Counted from the first letter of the stretch, positions 51,931-60,948 are shown. The stretch: 64,000 bases of DNA from Iodobacter sp025352645 (GCF_033446605.1 NZ_JAWQUO010000015.1:66888-130887); one strand, 5' to 3'. Notes: generated by a model from the sequence alone, not told the origin. Numbers and translations: made by a program.

Positions 51931-53052
51931 CTATGCCTTATCCGATAAAAAGCCTAAAGACCAATCCAGCCCATATTCTGCATTAGCCAAATCAAGCAGT
52001 GGCTGCAAGCTTGTTAGCAAAGCAGGCAGATGTGGCGCAACCTCGGCTTGCTGGCCCTTATGCAGCATCAATAAAGCGTCTGCCAATGTTAATACCGGCA
52101 GCCGATTGACGTTCTCATCCGGCATTAAAATACGATTAGGCCCAGTAGAGCCATACAGCCTCATAGTGGCCTTGCTAAACAAGGCAGGAGCCGAATGGGT
52201 ATCATCATGCCAAGAGTTAGCCACCGCCACGCTAGCGGTCACCGTTAAGCGTTCATCTCGATAATTAATTCTGGCCGCTGCTACGCCTTGCCTTAAGCGC
52301 TCGGCCATGACTCGCACTTCCGATAAAGAAGTGCCTGGTGCCACAATCGCAAACTGCGGCCCATCCACATGGGCCAGCGTGTCTTCTCGGCGCAATTTGG
52401 CCGCCAAAAGCTTAGCTAACAAGCTCAGCATTTGATCAGCCAAGCGCTCGCCAAGCTTTTGCTTTAGCGGCTGATAATGATCGATCTCTAATAAGAGCAA
52501 AGTCACTTCAGAATTGTGCCGCAGCGCATAGGCCATAGATTGCTCCATTTGCAACATCAGCAAATTCGAGCTTGAAACCCCAGTCATGCTATCCCGAGCA
52601 ATCTCCTGCGCCTTCTCCGTGCGTGCAATGACTAGCTCTTGCTGAATCGCGGCCAATTGAATATTAGCGGCAACACGTGCGAGCATTTCAGCTCTATCGG
52701 TTGATTTTGTAATAAAGTCTGTAGCACCACATTCAACACATTTTTGCTTAGTGGCATCGTCTTCTTCACCCGAGATAATAATCACCGGCAACAAATACAA
52801 ACGCCCATCACCAGCACCGCGCACGCGGGCCAATAAGCCCAAACCATCGAGCTCAGGCATGGTTAAGTCAGAGATCAGCAACTGAATGCTTTCATCGGCC
52901 AGAAGCCGCTGCCAGCCTGCCTCACCATCAGCCTCTTCAATCACATCGTAGGCAATACCAAGGTGCTTTTTGATTGTCGCCCGAACAATGCGAGAATCAT
53001 CCACGACAAGAATGCGCGGTAAAGGAAGGTGTTCTGAATCCACTTGCGACAT
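51931..53052 (-). CDS. Response regulator with a degenerate GGDEF domain
   Basis: The 373-residue protein has a receiver domain (about 10-130) with ILVVDDSRIVRATIKKHLG, the phospho-acceptor Asp in LLISDLTMPELDGLGLL and ITKSTDRAEMLARV. A GGDEF-like domain follows (about 145-310) with LLLLEIDHYQPLKQKLGERLAD, but the active-site loop reads AHVDGPQFAIVAPG instead of GGDEF, so cyclase activity is unlikely. About 65 residues extend beyond. It may act as a sensor-controlled partner rather than an enzyme. No clear ribosome site is seen. Confidence 0.88.
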   Translation of the reverse strand: MSQVDSEHLPLPRILVVDDSRIVRATIKKHLGIAYDVIEEADGEAGWQRLLADESIQLLISDLTMPELDGLGLLARVRGAGDGRLYLLPVIIISGEEDDATKQKCVECGATDFITKSTDRAEMLARVAANIQLAAIQQELVIARTEKAQEIARDSMTGVSSSNLLMLQMEQSMAYALRHNSEVTLLLLEIDHYQPLKQKLGERLADQMLSLLAKLLAAKLRREDTLAHVDGPQFAIVAPGTSLSEVRVMAERLRQGVAAARINYRDERLTVTASVAVANSWHDDTHSAPALFSKATMRLYGSTGPNRILMPDENVNRLPVLTLADALLMLHKGQQAEVAPHLPALLTSLQPLLDLANAEYGLDWSLGFLSDKA

Positions 53053-53160
53053 CTAATCAGGCCCGTCTTACATCGTTGATAGAATTTAGCATAAACGCAT
53101 TCGCTCTGCCGATATACGGTCAAAACACCCGCCATAAACCCCTATAAGATTCAAACTAGC

Positions 53161-53309
53161 TAGCAGCCTGTCGAACTTAAGGCGGACCTACTGCAAAAAC
53201 TCTGGATTCGGCTATATTCCACGCACTTTCGCGTTAAATAGCTAGATGCGTGAAATCTGTCTCGAACCGGTCATTTTTTCGCGACGGTCGCCTAAGTAAC
53301 AGGCCGCTA
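53161..53309. repeat. MITE-like element upstream of the small unknown gene
   Basis: TAGCAGCCTGTCGAACTTAAGG (first 20: TAGCAGCCTGTCGAACTTAA) at the left and CCTAAGTAACAGGCCGCTA at the right form imperfect terminal inverted repeats. The interior has further pairing words such as CACGCA...TGCGTG. The element ends 25 bp before the start of the next gene, so it may carry the promoter. Confidence 0.55.
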
Positions 53310-53333
53310 AGTCATTATAAAGGAGCGAGCATT

Positions 53334-53690
53334 ATGACTATTGATTTGCAGCTTCAGTTGAGCATCGCCCCACTTTCATGCTTTGAGGCTAAACGTTGCC
53401 TACACAGCCTAGCGCGTGAAGGCATTGTAACCCTATGGCATGAGCAGCGCCCTTTCAGTCGCGACACTTGCCTATTAAACCTTAGCGCGGAATGTAGTAG
53501 CTCGGACAGCCCTCAGTGGCTTAGCGAACGCTTAGCTGCAGCCATCTGGAAAGAAACTGGGCGCTTTGTACGCCTTACTAATCTAGTCGTTAGCAACAAT
53601 GAAACTGAATATTTATTTACTTTTGAAGAGGCCGACTACCAGCGTTTAATGCCCGCATTTAGGCTAAGAATGCCGCCACTACGCCGCTAA
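53334..53690 (+). CDS. Hypothetical protein, 118 residues
   Basis: The start at 53334 has AAAGGAG nine bases upstream, a strong ribosome site. The product MTIDLQLQLSIAPLSCFEAK ... LRMPPLRR has two cysteines near residue 16 and 26, no signal peptide and no membrane span. It is followed by a good terminator, so it is likely expressed alone. I do not recognise the family and give no function. The longer frame from 53250 would start within the MITE-like element. Confidence 0.75.
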   Translation: MTIDLQLQLSIAPLSCFEAKRCLHSLAREGIVTLWHEQRPFSRDTCLLNLSAECSSSDSPQWLSERLAAAIWKETGRFVRLTNLVVSNNETEYLFTFEEADYQRLMPAFRLRMPPLRR

Positions 53691-53709
53691 TTAAAGGCCC
53701 AAACGAACA

Positions 53710-53735
53710 AAAACCCCAGCCTAGGCTGGGGTTTT
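53710..53735. terminator. Bidirectional terminator between hypothetical gene and rpsT
   Basis: AAAACCCCAGCC and GGCTGGGGTTTT form a 12-bp stem with a two-base TA centre; A and T tracts on both sides serve both convergent genes. Confidence 0.92.
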
Positions 53736-53757
53736 CTTCACTCGAACATCTACAGAA

Positions 53758-54021
53758 TTAGGCCATAGCCTTGATTGCTGCAGACAGACGGCTCTTATGA
53801 CGAGCTGCCTTGTTCTTGTGGAAGATTTCTTTATCAGCGATACGGTCAATGATACTGACGGACTGTTGGAAGACAGTCTGAGCCGCAGCTTTATCACCTG
53901 CTTCCACAGCCTTCAGCACCTTTTTGATCGCGGTGCGGAAAGCGGAACGCTGGCTGGTATTGTGCTGGCGGGCTTTCTCAGCCTGACGTGCACGCTTGCG
54001 AGCTTGGGCACTGTTAGCCAT
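53758..54021 (-). CDS. rpsT: 30S ribosomal protein S20
   Basis: The 87-residue basic protein starts MANSAQARKRARQAEKARQH and ends AARHKSRLSAAIKAMA, the standard S20 pattern. It binds 16S rRNA early in small-subunit assembly. AGGAG lies nine bases before the ATG. It is divergent from murJ, an arrangement common in proteobacteria. Confidence 0.98.
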   Translation of the reverse strand: MANSAQARKRARQAEKARQHNTSQRSAFRTAIKKVLKAVEAGDKAAAQTVFQQSVSIIDRIADKEIFHKNKAARHKSRLSAAIKAMA

Positions 54022-54253
54022 GTTTTGAAACTCCTGAGACGGGCTTGCCCAAAAATCGGGCTAATTCGGAAACCGGCGATGATAGCCCCACTTTTAGCTT
54101 CTGGCAAGCACTTCTGCGCAGCAAACCTCAACAAGGCGCGCCTCCCCCAAAAAAACGTATCCTTTTCCCATAAATTCCACAGGCATTCGCATAGCTTGCA
54201 ATACAGATAAGATCCGGCCTTATAATTGCGCCCTCACTACTCAAACCCTCATT

Positions 54254-55801
54254 ATGAACCTCTTAAAAACACTAGCGGCAGTCAGCTCCATGACGCTGGT
54301 CTCTCGTATTCTGGGTTTTGTACGCGACACCATTATTGCGCATGCGTTTGGCGCAGGTGCTGGCACAGACGTCTTCTTTACCGCATTTAAGCTACCCAAT
54401 ATGCTGCGGCGTATTTTTGCCGAGGGCGCTTTTTCCCAAGCTTTTGTCCCCACTCTGGCCGAATACAAATCTCGTAAAGGTGAAGCAGAAACCAAAGAAT
54501 TTATCGCCAAAATTGCCGGCATGCTGACCTTGGTACTCGTGATTGTCACGCTCTTGGGTGTTTTAGCAGCACCATTGATTATTTATTTTTCTGCTGCTGG
54601 TTTTGCTAAAGATGCCGCTAAATTTGATTTAGCAGTAGAACTGCTCCGCTATATGTTTCCCTATATTTTATTGATTTCGCTTTCTTCATTAGTGGGCAGT
54701 ATTTTAAATACCTACAACCGTTTTTCTGTCCCCGCTTTTGTGCCCACACTCCTTAATATTTCATTTATTGCCTGCGCGCTTTGGCTGGCCCCGCTGATGG
54801 ATAGGCCTATTTTTGCCCTCGCCATTGCAGTATTAATTGGCGGCGTGGCTCAGCTTTGCTATCAACTTCCCCACTTAGCCAAACTGGGCATGCTGATGTG
54901 GCCCAAGCTAGATATTAAAGACGAAGGCGTTTGGCGAGTCATTAAACAAATGGGCCCTGCTATTTTTGGCGTATCGGTGGCGCAAATCAGCTTAATTATT
55001 AACTCAAACCTCGCCTCTTTCTTGGCTTCCGGCAGTGTTTCATGGATTTACTACGCCGATAGGCTTATGGAGTTCCCTACTGGCGTGCTTGGCGTGGCGC
55101 TAGGGACGATCCTATTACCCAGCCTAGCCCGCAGCCATGCTAGTAATGATCAAGCCAGCTACGACCGTTTGTTAGATTGGGGGCTGCGCCTATGCATCAT
55201 GCTATGTCTGCCCGCCACAGTTGCCTTAGCCATCCTTGCTGGGCCACTAACGCTAACCCTGTTTCAAAGCGGTAAATTTACCATCCATGATGCGCTTATG
55301 ACGCAGCAAGCGCTGGTCGGCTATAGCGTCGGTTTAATCGGTTTAATCTTGATTAAAATCCTCGCCCCCGCGTTTTACGCCCGCCAAGAGATTAAAACCG
55401 TTGTGCGTATTGGCTTAATTACGCTGTTTGCCACTTTAGCCATCAACCTACTCTTTTTATGGGTACTCCCCTTCAAGCATGCGGGGTTAACGCTGGGGAT
55501 GAGTTTAGGCGCTTGCTTAAATGCAGGGCTGCTATACCGCACGCTGCGTTTACGAGGCTATTACACCCCACAGGCAAACTGGAAGCCCTTTATGCTACGG
55601 ATTGTGGCTGGGGTTATGATCATGAGCGGGCTATTGCTGGGCTTACTGCACTTCATCCCTCACTTTGCCGAAATGACTAAGCTACTGCGCGTCGGCTGGC
55701 TCAGCGTGCTGGTTATTGCCGGAGCAGGTGTTTATTTTGCCGCGTTGTTTGCGCTAGGATTCAGACCTAAAGACTTCTCGCGTACTGCAATTAACAACTG
55801 A
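54254..55801 (+). CDS. murJ: Lipid II flippase MurJ
   Basis: The 515-residue protein has about 14 membrane spans and the family N-terminus MNLLKTLAAVSSMTLVSRILGFVRDTIIAHAFGAGAGTDVFFTAFKLPNMLRRIFAEGAFSQAFVP in parts, including the conserved SRILGFVRD and R(R)IFAEGAFSQAF. MurJ flips lipid II across the inner membrane for peptidoglycan synthesis. No strong ribosome site is visible; the start is fixed by conservation. A terminator follows at 55897. Confidence 0.97.
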   Translation: MNLLKTLAAVSSMTLVSRILGFVRDTIIAHAFGAGAGTDVFFTAFKLPNMLRRIFAEGAFSQAFVPTLAEYKSRKGEAETKEFIAKIAGMLTLVLVIVTLLGVLAAPLIIYFSAAGFAKDAAKFDLAVELLRYMFPYILLISLSSLVGSILNTYNRFSVPAFVPTLLNISFIACALWLAPLMDRPIFALAIAVLIGGVAQLCYQLPHLAKLGMLMWPKLDIKDEGVWRVIKQMGPAIFGVSVAQISLIINSNLASFLASGSVSWIYYADRLMEFPTGVLGVALGTILLPSLARSHASNDQASYDRLLDWGLRLCIMLCLPATVALAILAGPLTLTLFQSGKFTIHDALMTQQALVGYSVGLIGLILIKILAPAFYARQEIKTVVRIGLITLFATLAINLLFLWVLPFKHAGLTLGMSLGACLNAGLLYRTLRLRGYYTPQANWKPFMLRIVAGVMIMSGLLLGLLHFIPHFAEMTKLLRVGWLSVLVIAGAGVYFAALFALGFRPKDFSRTAINN

Positions 55802-55896
55802 AGTGACATATGGGGGGGGGTAATGCAAAGCAGTGCTTATCGTTTTTTTCTCGCGCGAATAACGCCCGTTAATCATTAGACCGAACGAATGGAACG

Positions 55897-55924
55897 AAAA
55901 AGCCCACGAAATCGTGGGCTTTTT
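55897..55924. terminator. Bidirectional terminator between murJ and aminotransferase gene
   Basis: AAAAAGCCCACGA and TCGTGGGCTTTTT form a 13-bp stem with A and T tracts on both sides. Confidence 0.94.
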
Positions 55925-55956
55925 TATAATGCAAGGCAAAAATCCGCCATTAACAC

Positions 55957-57159
55957 TTACAGCACTTTAGCAATCGCATCGGCTACATAATCAATATTTT
56001 TAGTATTCAGCGCAGCTAAGCAAATACGCCCAGTTGAAACAGCGTAAATACCATATTCATCTTTCAGTACTTCAACTTGAGCCGCTGTCAGGCCGGTATA
56101 AGAGAACATACCGCGCTGAGCCGCTACAAAGCTGAAATCCTGCGCCACACCACGCTCTGCCAGTTTTTCTACCAAGCTGGTGCGCATGGCACGAATACGA
56201 TCACGCATACCTGCCAATTCGTCTTCCCACTGCTGACGTAGTTCTGGGCTAGATAACACCGCAGCCACAACCGCGCCGCCATGGATTGGCGGGTTGGAGT
56301 AATTAGTACGAATCACGCGTTTTAGCTGGCTAAGCACACGGCCCGCTTCCTCTTTGCTTTCTGTCACGATAGACAAAGCACCTACGCGCTCGCCATACAT
56401 TGAGAAGCTTTTAGAAAAAGAGCTAGAAACAAAAAATTGCAGGCCAGAAGCAGAGAACAAACGCACGGCAATCGCATCTTCCTCAATGCCATCCGCAAAA
56501 CCTTGGTAAGCCATATCTAGGAACGGAACCAAATGGCTTTCACGGCAGGCGTCTACCACTTCGGCCCATTGTGCATCAGTCATGTCCGCACCAGTTGGGT
56601 TGTGGCAGCAAGCATGCAGCACCACGATAGAGCCCGCTGGCATGCTTAATAGAGCGGCCTTCATACCCGCAAAATTAACGCCACGAGTAGCTACATCGTA
56701 ATAGGCGTAGTTTTCAACTTTAAAACCAGCCGATTCAAACAAAGCACGGTGATTTTCCCAGCTTGGATCACTGATATACACGCTGGCATTGGCATCAAGG
56801 CGTTTGAGCAAATCAGCGCCTATTTTCAGAGCACCGGTACCGCCCAAGGCTTCTGCTGTGACCACTCGGCCCGATGTGACTAATTCACTGGTCGCACCAA
56901 ACACCAAGTTTTGTACCGCTTGATTGTATAAACCCAAGCCTTCAATCGCTTGGTAGCCGCGCGGTGGCTGTGCATCCATACGGTTTTTTTCTGCCGCTTT
57001 TACCGCAGCCAGCAATGGGATTTTGCCATTGTCATCGTAATACACACCTACACCCAGATTGACCTTACCAGCACGTTTATCGGCATTGAAGGCTTCATTC
57101 AGACCCAAAATAGGATCACGGGGGGCCATTTCTACTGCGGCAAAAATCGAGGATGTCAT
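55957..57159 (-). CDS. tyrB: Aromatic-amino-acid / aspartate aminotransferase (TyrB/AspC family)
   Basis: From the ATG at 57159 (GGAG six bases upstream) the product is 400 residues of class-I aminotransferase: FAAVEMAPRDPILGLNEAFNAD, VNLGVGVYYDDNGKIPLL, the substrate-binding HACCHNPTGADMT, PFLDMAYQGFADG, and the PLP lysine in SSSFSKSFSMYGERVG, with GRICLAALNTKNI near the end. It swaps amino groups between aromatic or acidic amino acids and 2-oxoglutarate. Whether TyrB or AspC is the better name cannot be settled by eye. The longer frame to 57300 is not conserved. Confidence 0.92.
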   Translation of the reverse strand: MTSSIFAAVEMAPRDPILGLNEAFNADKRAGKVNLGVGVYYDDNGKIPLLAAVKAAEKNRMDAQPPRGYQAIEGLGLYNQAVQNLVFGATSELVTSGRVVTAEALGGTGALKIGADLLKRLDANASVYISDPSWENHRALFESAGFKVENYAYYDVATRGVNFAGMKAALLSMPAGSIVVLHACCHNPTGADMTDAQWAEVVDACRESHLVPFLDMAYQGFADGIEEDAIAVRLFSASGLQFFVSSSFSKSFSMYGERVGALSIVTESKEEAGRVLSQLKRVIRTNYSNPPIHGGAVVAAVLSSPELRQQWEDELAGMRDRIRAMRTSLVEKLAERGVAQDFSFVAAQRGMFSYTGLTAAQVEVLKDEYGIYAVSTGRICLAALNTKNIDYVADAIAKVL

Positions 57160-57354
57160 CCGAGGCTCCAAAAAGTAATAGGGAAGGCAGACTTGTAATC
57201 GGCTTAAAAGCGCAAATTCACATTGGCTAATTTTAGCATGCGAAGCTTGAATACGGCCCCTTCCTTGTAAGCTAAACGCATAAACAAGCAAAGGAGCCAT
57301 GATCCAGCCGACTATCGGTAATCGAGGCCTGATAGCACGTGCCTTAGCGCAGGC

Positions 57355-57936
57355 TTAGTTAAGAGTTAATGGCTCAACCAATTTCACCACCTGGCGCACA
57401 CCCGATACACGGCTGGCAGCACGGGCAGCAGAGTCTGCAATCTCGGGCTTGCTCACCCCCATCAGGTAAACCACACTGCGCTCGGTAATCACCTGCAAGT
57501 GCAGCGCATCAGCATCATTTGCATCGGTCAGCAAGGCGCTTTTAACCCGCGCAGTAAGTTGCGTATCGTAGAGACGATTTGCAGCGGTAGAAGGCGTTGT
57601 AATCACAATTTCATTGTGGATTTTGCGAACTTTCGTTTGGCGCTGGGCAATCTCATATGCCTTTGCTTTGGCTGCTTCATCGGGGACTTCGCCTGTTAGC
57701 AAAATAACGCCGTTAAAAGCACTGACATTGATATGCGCTTTGTCTTTCCACGTATCAATTAAATCACTACTAATTTGTGAGCTTAAATCAAAATCAGTTT
57801 TGATCATTTCTGATTTACGCGGATCCGAGCCAACCATAGCCCCTACCGCCACACCACCAACCAGTAAAAGAGGTACGCAGGCAGACAAAGACGCTGCCAG
57901 CCCCATTGCGAGTAGTGCGTTTTTTAGCTGCATCAT
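57355..57936 (-). CDS. BON-domain outer-membrane lipoprotein (DolP/YraP-like)
   Basis: The 193-residue protein has a lipoprotein signal ending ASLSAC (acylated Cys20) and two BON domains (about 48-115 and 125-190): LSSQISSDLIDTWKDKAHINV, ILLTGEVPDEAAKAKAYEIA and RSVVYLMGVSKPEIADSAARAA. The E. coli homologue DolP supports outer-membrane integrity and BAM activity. It is the last gene of the lpoA-yraN-diaA unit, its ATG overlapping the diaA stop (ATGA). Confidence 0.92.
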   Translation of the reverse strand: MMQLKNALLAMGLAASLSACVPLLLVGGVAVGAMVGSDPRKSEMIKTDFDLSSQISSDLIDTWKDKAHINVSAFNGVILLTGEVPDEAAKAKAYEIAQRQTKVRKIHNEIVITTPSTAANRLYDTQLTARVKSALLTDANDADALHLQVITERSVVYLMGVSKPEIADSAARAASRVSGVRQVVKLVEPLTLN

Positions 57937-58523
57937 TCGCCGCCCAACAGCATATAGTCCACCGCATCACATAGTGCATGAATCATGGTGATATGTACTT
58001 CCTGAATACGCGCGGTGCGCTGCACTGGCACACACAAATGCACATCATCACCAGATAAAATCTCGCCAATTTGCCCGCCATCGCGGCCAGTAAAAGCGAT
58101 CACATTCATTTGCCTATCATGAGCCGCGTGAATAGCAGAAATCACATTGGCCGAGTTACCCGATGTAGAAATCGCAATCAGTAAATCACCAGGACGCCCT
58201 AATGCATGCACTTGCTTAGAAAAAACCAAGTCATAGTCGTAGTCATTGGCAATCGCGGTAATTGCAGAGGTATCTGTCGATAAAGCCACCGCCGCTAAAC
58301 CTGGGCGCTCACGCTCAAAACGCCCGACCATTTCGGCCGCAAAGTGCTGCGCATCGGCGGCGGACCCCCCATTACCGCAAGTTAGAATTTTGCCATCAGA
58401 GATAAAGGTTTGCACCATTTTCTCTGCGCCAATTCGAATGCCGGGGGAGAGCAATTCCATCGCCATTTGTTTGGCGTCGATACTATCCAGAAAATGCTGT
58501 CGAATACGTTGTGCTAAATCCAT
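57933..58523 (-). CDS. diaA: SIS-domain protein DiaA / phosphoheptose isomerase-like
   Basis: The 196-residue protein is one SIS domain: GKILTCGNGGSAADAQHFAAE, DYDYDLVFSKQVHALGRPGDLLIAISTSGNSANVI and VHITMIHALCDAVDYMLL. The sequence is close to GmhA (sedoheptulose-7-phosphate isomerase), but its place between yraN and the BON lipoprotein matches diaA (yraO), a DnaA-binding initiation regulator in E. coli. In Neisseriales this gene is often annotated gmhA, so both roles remain open. AGGGA precedes the ATG; the gap to yraN is two bases. Confidence 0.85.
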   Translation of the reverse strand: MDLAQRIRQHFLDSIDAKQMAMELLSPGIRIGAEKMVQTFISDGKILTCGNGGSAADAQHFAAEMVGRFERERPGLAAVALSTDTSAITAIANDYDYDLVFSKQVHALGRPGDLLIAISTSGNSANVISAIHAAHDRQMNVIAFTGRDGGQIGEILSGDDVHLCVPVQRTARIQEVHITMIHALCDAVDYMLLGGE

Positions 58524-58525
58524 TT

Positions 58526-58870
58526 TTATCCCTCAGTGGCGTCTATACAGTTTTTGAGCCAGTTGATTGTTTCCCCTTCAATGCAAATTGCATCAAAGCG
58601 GCAAAGTGGTAAAGGAGAAACTTTTAATAGGTAATATTGAGCCGTTGCTCGCAGTTTAGCGCGTTTTGCTGGCCCTATGCTGGCAGCCGCTCCGCCAAAG
58701 CGCGTATTACGGCGCTGCCGTACTTCTACAAATACTAAGGTGTTACCGTCTTTAGCAACTATGTCAATTTCACCACGTTTGCATTGCCAATTACGCACAA
58801 TGATTTTTAAGCCCTGTTGCTGCAAGAAAATCACCGCAGCATTTTCTGCCGCAAGGCCTAGTGTATTCAT
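58526..58870 (-). CDS. yraN: YraN family protein (UPF0102, putative endonuclease fold)
   Basis: The 114-residue protein starts MNTLGLAAENAAVIFLQQQG and has the Holliday-junction-resolvase-like pattern CKRGEIDIVAKDGNTLVFVEVRQR with the E-D-ExR residues of restriction-like nucleases. Its biochemical role is not settled. It overlaps lpoA by four bases (ATGA) and is followed by diaA, the conserved proteobacterial order. Confidence 0.95.
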   Translation of the reverse strand: MNTLGLAAENAAVIFLQQQGLKIIVRNWQCKRGEIDIVAKDGNTLVFVEVRQRRNTRFGGAAASIGPAKRAKLRATAQYYLLKVSPLPLCRFDAICIEGETINWLKNCIDATEG

Positions 58871-60069
58871 GGAGCTGGATTGGCTGCGGGGCGATCATCG
58901 CCACTATTAAAGCTATTCAGCGTGAGCTCCCGCTCTACTAATCCTCCACTTCCCATGCTGATATGCCCGCTTAAACCATCAAAATTAATTTCTGCTTTAT
59001 TGCTTAATAAAATAGCCAGCTTCCAAGCATCCACGCCCAGAGCAAATAATCTCTCTACATCGTTAGATTGGGATCGAGTGCGATTCAACAAGGCATACTC
59101 ACTATTACTAGGCTGCAAAATCCACGGTGTTTCTAGATAACGAATGCCACTCATATCCACTACAGCCGTTCTACTTAAATGACCAGGATTAATTTGGCTA
59201 GTGGCAAAAACGGGGCGCTCATTCCCTATAAAAGGCCGAGACAGCCGTGTTTGCCGCGCATTGGCGGCAAAAAACACTGAATCATGTTCGCCATCTTTTA
59301 ATTGATTACGCAAGTCCTGCGCTTGGCTGCGTGCGTCTTTCAGCATAAAGACCTTAGGTGGCACACCATTAGCTTCTTTCCATGCATCCCCAAAACCTTG
59401 CACCATTCGAGTAGACAGCGGGCTATCGCCTTGCAATACCAAGGGCATGCGCAAACCCTCATCAAACATCTGCCTTGCTGCCTGCTGTGCTTCTTGCTCT
59501 ATAGATAAAGAAAAGCTATAAAGCTGGGCGCGACGTAAGGTGCGTTCATCAAAGGAATTTAAAGCAATCACCGGAATATCAAAATCACCAATATCCGCTA
59601 AATAGTTAATTGAAGGCTTAGTTAAAGGCCCAATCACCGCTATCGCCCCTTGATCGCGCAAGCGCTGAAACTGCTCAAACACTTCAACCGGCACATCCTC
59701 AGTATCAAAAATTTTAACCGCAGGCAGATCAGCATTTGCATTTGCTCTTTCAGCGGCCAATACCCCCGCCTTAATCGCATCCACGGCTGGACGCATCGCC
59801 TTGCTCTTGCCAGGTAATAAAACCGCGATAAAACCAGCGCCCACTACAGGTTTTATTTGCACAACTGGATTTACAACAACAGCAGCTCCTTTTTGCTCAA
59901 CCGCGCTCGTCACTGGTGCGGCAATCGAATACGCAGGCTTACTCTCTGAATGAGCCACAACAGGGGCCGCAGCGCAGCCAGCTATGGCAGTTAAGAGTAG
60001 AGCACCGTATAGTACGGCTCCTAGCGCACTGCGCCGTTCCGAAGCAAAAAGGAGAGCCTTGGCGTGCAT
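58867..60069 (-). CDS. lpoA: Penicillin-binding protein activator LpoA-like lipoprotein
   Basis: The 400-residue product has a long lipoprotein signal (LLLTAIAGC, acylated Cys32), a low-complexity Ala/Val linker (about 35-80) and a periplasmic-binding-like C-terminal domain (about 80-385) with FIAVLLPGKSKAMRPAVDAIKAGVLAAE and QGAIAVIGPLTKPSINYLAD. It matches the C-terminal part of E. coli LpoA, the outer-membrane activator of PBP1A; the N-terminal TPR domain of E. coli LpoA is missing. Its ATG overlaps the divergent rsmI start by six bases. Confidence 0.88.
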   Translation of the reverse strand: MHAKALLFASERRSALGAVLYGALLLTAIAGCAAAPVVAHSESKPAYSIAAPVTSAVEQKGAAVVVNPVVQIKPVVGAGFIAVLLPGKSKAMRPAVDAIKAGVLAAERANANADLPAVKIFDTEDVPVEVFEQFQRLRDQGAIAVIGPLTKPSINYLADIGDFDIPVIALNSFDERTLRRAQLYSFSLSIEQEAQQAARQMFDEGLRMPLVLQGDSPLSTRMVQGFGDAWKEANGVPPKVFMLKDARSQAQDLRNQLKDGEHDSVFFAANARQTRLSRPFIGNERPVFATSQINPGHLSRTAVVDMSGIRYLETPWILQPSNSEYALLNRTRSQSNDVERLFALGVDAWKLAILLSNKAEINFDGLSGHISMGSGGLVERELTLNSFNSGDDRPAANPAP

Positions 60070-60948
60070 ACCGAATCCATTCCTATTATTAAGTCCGCAT
60101 TATATGTGGTCGCCACCCCTATCGGTAACCTTAACGACATGACGCCTCGCGCCATTGCCGCCCTAAAAGGTGCCGATGTGATCGCGGCGGAAGATACCCG
60201 TGTCACTGGGCAGTTACTTAAACACTTTAATATTTCAACGCCGATGGTGTCTTTGCGTGAGCACAATGAACACAGCATGGCTGAAAAACTCGTTGCCCGC
60301 ATGCTTGCTGGCGAAACAATTGCGCAAGTCTCTGATGCAGGAACACCCGCAGTCTCAGATCCTGGTGCATTACTTGCAGCCGCAGCCCATGCCGCGGGCT
60401 GCAAGATTATCCCAGTACCCGGTGCGTCGGCACTGACTACAGCTCTTTCTGCCAGCGGCTTTGTATCCCCACATGCACTGTTTTATGGCTTCTTACCGCC
60501 TAAAACCAAACAACGTTGTGATGCACTGGCGGAGCTTAAAGAACAAAGCTTTATTTGTGTATTCTACGAAGCACCACACCGTATCGTTGATTGCCTCGCC
60601 GATATGGCGGCTGTATTCGGCCCAGAGCGTGAAGCAGTGCTTTGCCGTGAAATCACCAAAACCTTTGAAACCATCCGCCGCCTACCGCTAGGCGAACTCG
60701 CGGCATGGGTAGCCAGTGATAGCAATCAAGAACGTGGTGAATCTGTCATCGTGGTAAACGCTGCCCCAAAAGCAGAAAAAGCCGATGGCGCAGATTACGA
60801 CAAAATTTTACTCCCCCTCATTGCCGAACTACCGCTCAAACAAGCAGTAGCCCTAGCCGTATCCATTAGCGGCGCACCTAAAAATGCCCTTTATGAACGC
60901 GCACTAGAGCTAAAAAACAGCACAAAAGGCAAGGAACCTTCAGCTTAA
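60064..60948 (+). CDS. rsmI: 16S rRNA 2'-O-ribose C1402 methyltransferase
   Basis: From a GTG at 60064 (AGGAG nine bases upstream) the product is 294 residues: ALYVVATPIGNLNDMTPRAI, VIAAEDTRVTGQLLKHF, QVSDAGTPAVSDPGALL, PVPGASALTTALSASGF and FYEAPHRIVDCL. RsmI methylates C1402 of 16S rRNA. It is divergent from lpoA, the usual proteobacterial order, but here the two reading frames overlap at their starts. A paralogue of the same family is encoded at 33542. Confidence 0.96.
   Translation: MHTESIPIIKSALYVVATPIGNLNDMTPRAIAALKGADVIAAEDTRVTGQLLKHFNISTPMVSLREHNEHSMAEKLVARMLAGETIAQVSDAGTPAVSDPGALLAAAAHAAGCKIIPVPGASALTTALSASGFVSPHALFYGFLPPKTKQRCDALAELKEQSFICVFYEAPHRIVDCLADMAAVFGPEREAVLCREITKTFETIRRLPLGELAAWVASDSNQERGESVIVVNAAPKAEKADGADYDKILLPLIAELPLKQAVALAVSISGAPKNALYERALELKNSTKGKEPSA

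Noticed and set aside
32232..53309. Insertion sequences
   Set aside because: Inverted-ended segments are present, but none encodes a transposase; I call them MITE-like or palindromic repeats instead.
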